Positions 54,176-56,402 of a stretch of DNA of 56,402 nt are shown piece after piece. Position numbers and translations under genes: made by a program. Numbering within the stretch: position 1 is the first letter of the stretch; each line of letters starts with the position of its first letter. The notes under the pieces were generated by a model. It made no database searches, was not told where the DNA came from, and worked only from the letters and a program-made list of their open reading frames with translations. The stretch lies in contig JAKQOG010000256.1 in NCBI GenBank assembly GCA_029565395.1, positions 1-56,402 of the forward strand, in the 5' to 3' direction. This DNA is from Candidatus Hydrogenedentota bacterium (lineage in GTDB: Bacteria > Hydrogenedentota > Hydrogenedentia > Hydrogenedentales > CAILVY01).

Positions 54176-54640
54176 TTGATTATTAGAACCCAATGCAAGA
54201 ACTGCGGCCCCATCATAAAGCTGGACTTCGGCAATATGTCCAAGGAGGAGGCGCTTGCCGTGGCCGAGAAGATGGACAATACGCCACGCGAATGTCCTGG
54301 GATGCACGTGGAGTTGAGCGGTTTCCGGTCCATGTGGTCTCTGGACGATGCTATCCACTGGTTGTATGACCTGGGTGAAGGCGAAGAACCAACCCAGGTG
54401 CCCACGGACAAGGAATACGTGGAAGGGCTACTCGCCCAAGGCAAAGACATAATCGACGGCGGATGCAATACCGTGCCGGAATTGAATCTGCCCGATATCC
54501 ATTCATTTTCAGACCTCGAACATCTGGGGTTTGGCAACTTCAAGAATGATACCCACCGGTTCCTACGTTGCGACAGTCCCCATGGGACCAGGTTTTATGA
54601 GCGTGTTCCCATCCAAGCGCCAGCCACATGCGCCGTGTAG
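54176..54640 (+). CDS. Unknown protein of a mobile-looking segment
   Basis: This 154-residue protein starts at TTG 54176 with AAAGGAGGGTG upstream. It begins with a possible short Cys motif (IRTQCKNCGPIIKLDF) and later has a Cys- and Asp-rich acidic run. I do not recognise the family. The sequence, codon style and neighbours suggest a phage or plasmid-like gene. It is followed, across a G13 tract, by another unknown gene. Confidence 0.65.
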   Translation: MIIRTQCKNCGPIIKLDFGNMSKEEALAVAEKMDNTPRECPGMHVELSGFRSMWSLDDAIHWLYDLGEGEEPTQVPTDKEYVEGLLAQGKDIIDGGCNTVPELNLPDIHSFSDLEHLGFGNFKNDTHRFLRCDSPHGTRFYERVPIQAPATCAV

Positions 54641-54652
54641 GGGGGGGGGGGG
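54640..54652. repeat. Homopolymer G13 between two ORFs
   Basis: Thirteen G residues begin in the TAG stop of the first ORF and end just before ACATG, the start of the next. It is a strong slippage site and would be the ribosome-binding region of the downstream gene. It could be a phase-variation switch or a sequencing/assembly artefact. Confidence 0.8.
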
Positions 54653-54654
54653 AC

Positions 54655-55020
54655 ATGCTCTGGAAACCATTGTCCCGCGAGGAAGTAAAAGTCCTGGTCA
54701 CTGCGGAACTGGACCCCATTCCCGTTGAAGGTAATGCGTCCGCGTCTGGCGACTACGCCTTTGACCAGGAGGTAGAACAAAACATCCTGGAGCGCCTCCA
54801 GCAAGGTGACGTATGGGCGTGGGGGGCGGTCACCGTGACTGTTTCCTGGGGTCCCTTCTCAGCTTCGGACCACCTCGGCTGTTGTTCATATGCGGACGAG
54901 GAGGATTTCAGGCAACCGTGTGGTTATTTCGATGACATGGTCGATGAAGCCTTGTCTGAATTGAACCAAACCGCCCTTGGTGCCTATCAGCAACTCAAAG
55001 AACGGGACCTGGTGGTGTAG
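54655..55020 (+). CDS. Unknown protein after the poly-G tract
   Basis: This protein of 121 residues starts from ATG 54655 (MLWKPLSREEVKVLVTAEL). The body has DQEVEQNILERLQQGDVWAW and VTVSWGPFSASDHLGCCSY, a Trp/Cys-containing strand region. I cannot name it. Upstream frames through the G tract are possible. The G13 tract in its leader makes its expression potentially variable. A 107-nt gap precedes the XRE-like gene. Confidence 0.6.
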   Translation: MLWKPLSREEVKVLVTAELDPIPVEGNASASGDYAFDQEVEQNILERLQQGDVWAWGAVTVTVSWGPFSASDHLGCCSYADEEDFRQPCGYFDDMVDEALSELNQTALGAYQQLKERDLVV

Positions 55021-55111
55021 CTTGGTCCCAGCAACCCAGGTAAACAATCCCTGGAAGAATCGTACCTATTATCTCAAAAAACAAACATTAACCATTAAGG
55101 AGAACATTTCT

Positions 55112-55159
55112 ATGACCATTTTGACTCGTGCCAGTTACGCTGGCCGCGGCAGACGTTGA
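55112..55159 (+). CDS. 15-residue leader ORF overlapping the XRE gene
   Basis: ATG 55112 has AAGGAG 7 nt upstream, the best ribosome binding site here, but encodes only MTILTRASYAGRGRR before TGA. It overlaps the XRE gene, which has a poor start in another frame. It may be a coupling leader, or mark a frameshift that disrupted the regulator's true N terminus. Confidence 0.45.
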   Translation: MTILTRASYAGRGRR

Positions 55160-55391
55160 CAAAGCACGCATCACAGCAAAGATGATCCGCTCTATCCGTG
55201 CCAAGTTGAATCTGTCCCAGGCAGAATTGGCCGCGCTGCTTGGAGTGAGTGGGCAGAGCGTCTACCAATGGGAACACAAGGAAGGGCGCCTGCGGTTTCA
55301 TGGCAGTACCAGAGTGGCCATAGAAACACTCAGAAAAATGAACTGGAAAGAGGCACAGAAACAATTGGAGGAGGTTATCCCTCTTCGGTAA
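55128..55391 (+). CDS. XRE-family HTH regulator
   Basis: This 87-residue protein from GTG 55128 has an HTH_3-type domain: MIRSIRAKLNLSQAELAALL then GVSGQSVYQWEHKEGRLRF and a C-terminal ETLRKMNWKEAQKQLEEV. It probably represses or activates the local genes, perhaps through the iterons at 54111. The start is uncertain: the strong ribosome binding site serves a leader in the +1 frame (55112). A frameshift or a genuine weak start are both possible. Confidence 0.75.
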   Translation: MPVTLAAADVDKARITAKMIRSIRAKLNLSQAELAALLGVSGQSVYQWEHKEGRLRFHGSTRVAIETLRKMNWKEAQKQLEEVIPLR

Positions 55392-55478
55392 TCGGGTCAA
55401 TGAATGTGCCTTTATCCCTGAAAAAGTCGTTGATGACTTGATCAAATGAAATTTTATCGTCATCTTTCTTTTGAACGG

Positions 55479-55694
55479 TTATTTAGATTTTTTCCCATCA
55501 ATCAATGTTTTCAGATATGGCGTTAACTTCCCTGTAGCTTTGTATTTCGAAATCTGGCTATCGACAAGTACTTGGTGGTCTTGTGCTTCTTTCTTAAGTC
55601 GAAACGCATGTTGAAAACGAAAACCAGCTACAATGAATTGCACGACAAACTGACCTTTGCTTGTAGTATTTATGCTTGACATTACGGTTATCAT
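55479..55694 (-). CDS. Small protein resembling an integrase arm-binding domain
   Basis: This 71-residue protein (core GQFVVQFIVAGFRFQHAFRL, then KKEAQDHQVLVDSQISK) resembles the N-terminal arm-type DNA-binding domain of tyrosine integrases (three strands and a helix), with no catalytic domain. It lies beside a displaced tRNA 3' end and ATTACTATAC repeats, as an integrase would. It may be a truncated integrase or an excisionase-like protein. Start alternatives are 55694 and 55682. Confidence 0.4.
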   Translation of the reverse strand: MITVMSSINTTSKGQFVVQFIVAGFRFQHAFRLKKEAQDHQVLVDSQISKYKATGKLTPYLKTLIDGKKSK

Positions 55695-55787
55695 TTTAGC
55701 TTTTAAGAATTACTATACCACAGTATAATAACAAAATGAAACGAGTCTATATTCCCTAATACACATTACTTATAAATACTACAGGAT

Positions 55788-55834
55788 GACTCATAATCAC
55801 TTGGTCGCAGGTTCGAGTCCTGCAGGGCCCGCCA
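55788..55834 (+). other. 3' fragment of a tRNA-Met gene (likely attachment site)
   Basis: The sequence has an anticodon loop CTCATAA, the variable loop TTGGTC, a perfect T-arm GCAGG-TTCGAGT-CCTGC, an acceptor strand AGGGCCC and the terminal GCCA, but no D arm or 5' acceptor strand upstream. It matches the 3' half of tRNA-Met(CAT) from the anticodon stem on. Tyrosine-integrase elements leave such displaced tRNA ends at one junction. No complete copy is seen in the window. Repeats of ATTACTATAC at 55709-55718 and 55900-55920 lie on both sides, fitting arm-type integrase sites. Confidence 0.75.
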
Positions 55835-56147
55835 TCTAACTTCTTTATTTGCAATAGGATACTGTGCAATTAGTAATGTCGTTCTGTCCGAAAATGCAAA
55901 TTACTATACGTTACTATACTCGCCTCGCAATTCTTCCCATTTGATGCGCGTCTTGAAACTTACTCGCATGTGCGGAGTTCACAACACAATTTTCCAATTT
56001 TTCCCCCACTCTGGGCAAAAAAATCTTTCGTCTTCTGTTCTTACGGAGCGGTGTAAACCCACACATCCTGATCCCGAGGATTGAAATGCTGAAGAAGCAG
56101 GCTTGATCCGAGTCATTCGGGTGCGGTATTGGCACATAATGAAACGG
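55835..56147. other. Non-coding stretch with TTACTATAC repeats
   Basis: No gene is supported. Two adjacent TTACTATAC copies lie at 55901-55919, with a third at 55710-55718 beyond the tRNA fragment. A short minus-strand frame (55914-56135) has no motif or start signal. The region ends at the hairpin terminator of the gene entering from the right. Confidence 0.45.
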
Positions 56148-56187
56148 AGAGCCCCCGGCGTGGCTGCTGTAGCCCGCCGGGGGCTCT
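56148..56187 (-). terminator. Strong intrinsic-type hairpin
   Basis: AGAGCCCCCGGCG (56148-56160) pairs perfectly with CGCCGGGGGCTCT (56175-56187), a 13-bp GC-rich stem with a 14-nt loop. It lies about 20 nt beyond the stop of the minus-strand gene at the right edge, so it probably terminates that transcript. Confidence 0.7.
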
Positions 56188-56205
56188 TGTCTATGTACTT
56201 ATTCC

Positions 56206-56402
56206 TTATGCTGCGTCTGTTTGCGATTCTCCCCTATTTAGTCTTATCAACTCATCGCAATACGCCTGACGCAGTACCTTTTGCTCATCTGTCAGGCTTT
56301 TTTCGAATTCTTCCACGTCGGAAAGATCGCGCTGTGATTCCTTATACAGCTCCTGCTTTTCGGGCGTCAGACTATTGAGAAATTCCGCTTGCGCTGTTAT
56401 GA
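56206..56402 (-). CDS. Partial gene at the right edge, unknown
   Basis: This is the C-terminal 64 residues of a protein running off the window: AEFLNSLTPEKQELYKESQR, then SDVEEFEKSLTDEQKVLRQA and ending GESQTDAA-stop. It is charged and helical, with two similar LTPEKQELY/LTDEQKVLR segments. The frame lacks an internal stop and is followed by a strong hairpin terminator. The family cannot be named. Confidence 0.6.
   Translation of the reverse strand, partial: ITAQAEFLNSLTPEKQELYKESQRDLSDVEEFEKSLTDEQKVLRQAYCDELIRLNRGESQTDAA

Noticed and set aside
55914..56135. Short minus-strand ORF
   Set aside because: It has no motif or RBS and lies in a repeat-containing, AT-rich stretch.

Overview
The window looks like a chromosomal contig of an uncultured, Gram-negative-type bacterium with moderately high GC in most genes. 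The large secreted protein with tandem Glu-Gly-(Glu) repeats, the many Tat- or Sec-exported carbohydrate-related enzymes, the DUF362, MttB-like and heparinase-like genes, and the dense intergenic palindromes resemble Candidatus Hydrogenedentes (Hydrogenedentota) or a neighbouring PVC-like lineage. That placement is inferred from remembered family traits, because the window has no rRNA or other phylogenetic marker that settles it. An outer-membrane-barrel-like protein, Xer, FtsK, PurE, Asd and thioredoxin show an ordinary bacterial chromosome.

Layout. 0.4-2.1 kb: nucleoside deoxyribosyltransferase-like protein, beta-carbonic anhydrase and PurE. 2.1-8.8 kb: a catabolic cluster with a TIM-barrel-like protein, an MttB-family methyltransferase, an SDR and a class III aminotransferase on the minus strand, and a divergent HpaI-type aldolase. 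8.9-14.6 kb: an exported (alpha/alpha)6-like glycosidase, the Ig/Glu-Gly-repeat surface protein and a Tat-exported DUF362 protein. 14.6-16.7 kb: polysaccharide deacetylase and a GT2-DUF2062 fusion. 17.1-23.0 kb: Xer recombinase, an orphan HigA antitoxin with a remnant of HigB, a PlsC-like acyltransferase, FtsK and a RodZ-like protein. 23.1-27.8 kb: an exopolysaccharide-type cluster (GT4, Wzz-like, methyltransferase, GT4). 27.9-34.1 kb: ceramidase-like protein, outer-membrane-like protein, Tat-exported FucI-fold protein, a KilA-N fragment and an NCS1-type permease. 34.3-38.6 kb: membrane/spermidine synthase/TPR fusion, Asd and thioredoxin. 39.0-44.0 kb: heparinase-like protein, aldo/keto reductase and a membrane protein gene interrupted by an in-frame amber codon. 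44.3-49.4 kb: palindromic repeats, then a tightly packed minus-strand run of a type IIG-like restriction-modification enzyme, two small ORFs and a CoxE/VWA protein. 49.6-53.3 kb: aspartate/aromatic aminotransferase, an FGE-like lipoprotein and an exported TIM-barrel-like protein. 53.3-56.4 kb: repeats, then a small mobile-looking segment with TACCCC iterons, two unknown proteins separated by a G13 tract, an XRE-like regulator, a possible integrase fragment and a displaced 3' half of a tRNA-Met gene. The window ends inside a further minus-strand gene.

Most likely points of novelty are the restriction enzyme/smORF/smORF/VWA operon, the amber-split membrane gene, the iteron/poly-G/tRNA-fragment element, three or more families of interspersed palindromes, and the MttB-SDR-aminotransferase-aldolase cluster. 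All assignments come from reading the sequence and recognising motifs; no database search was run.
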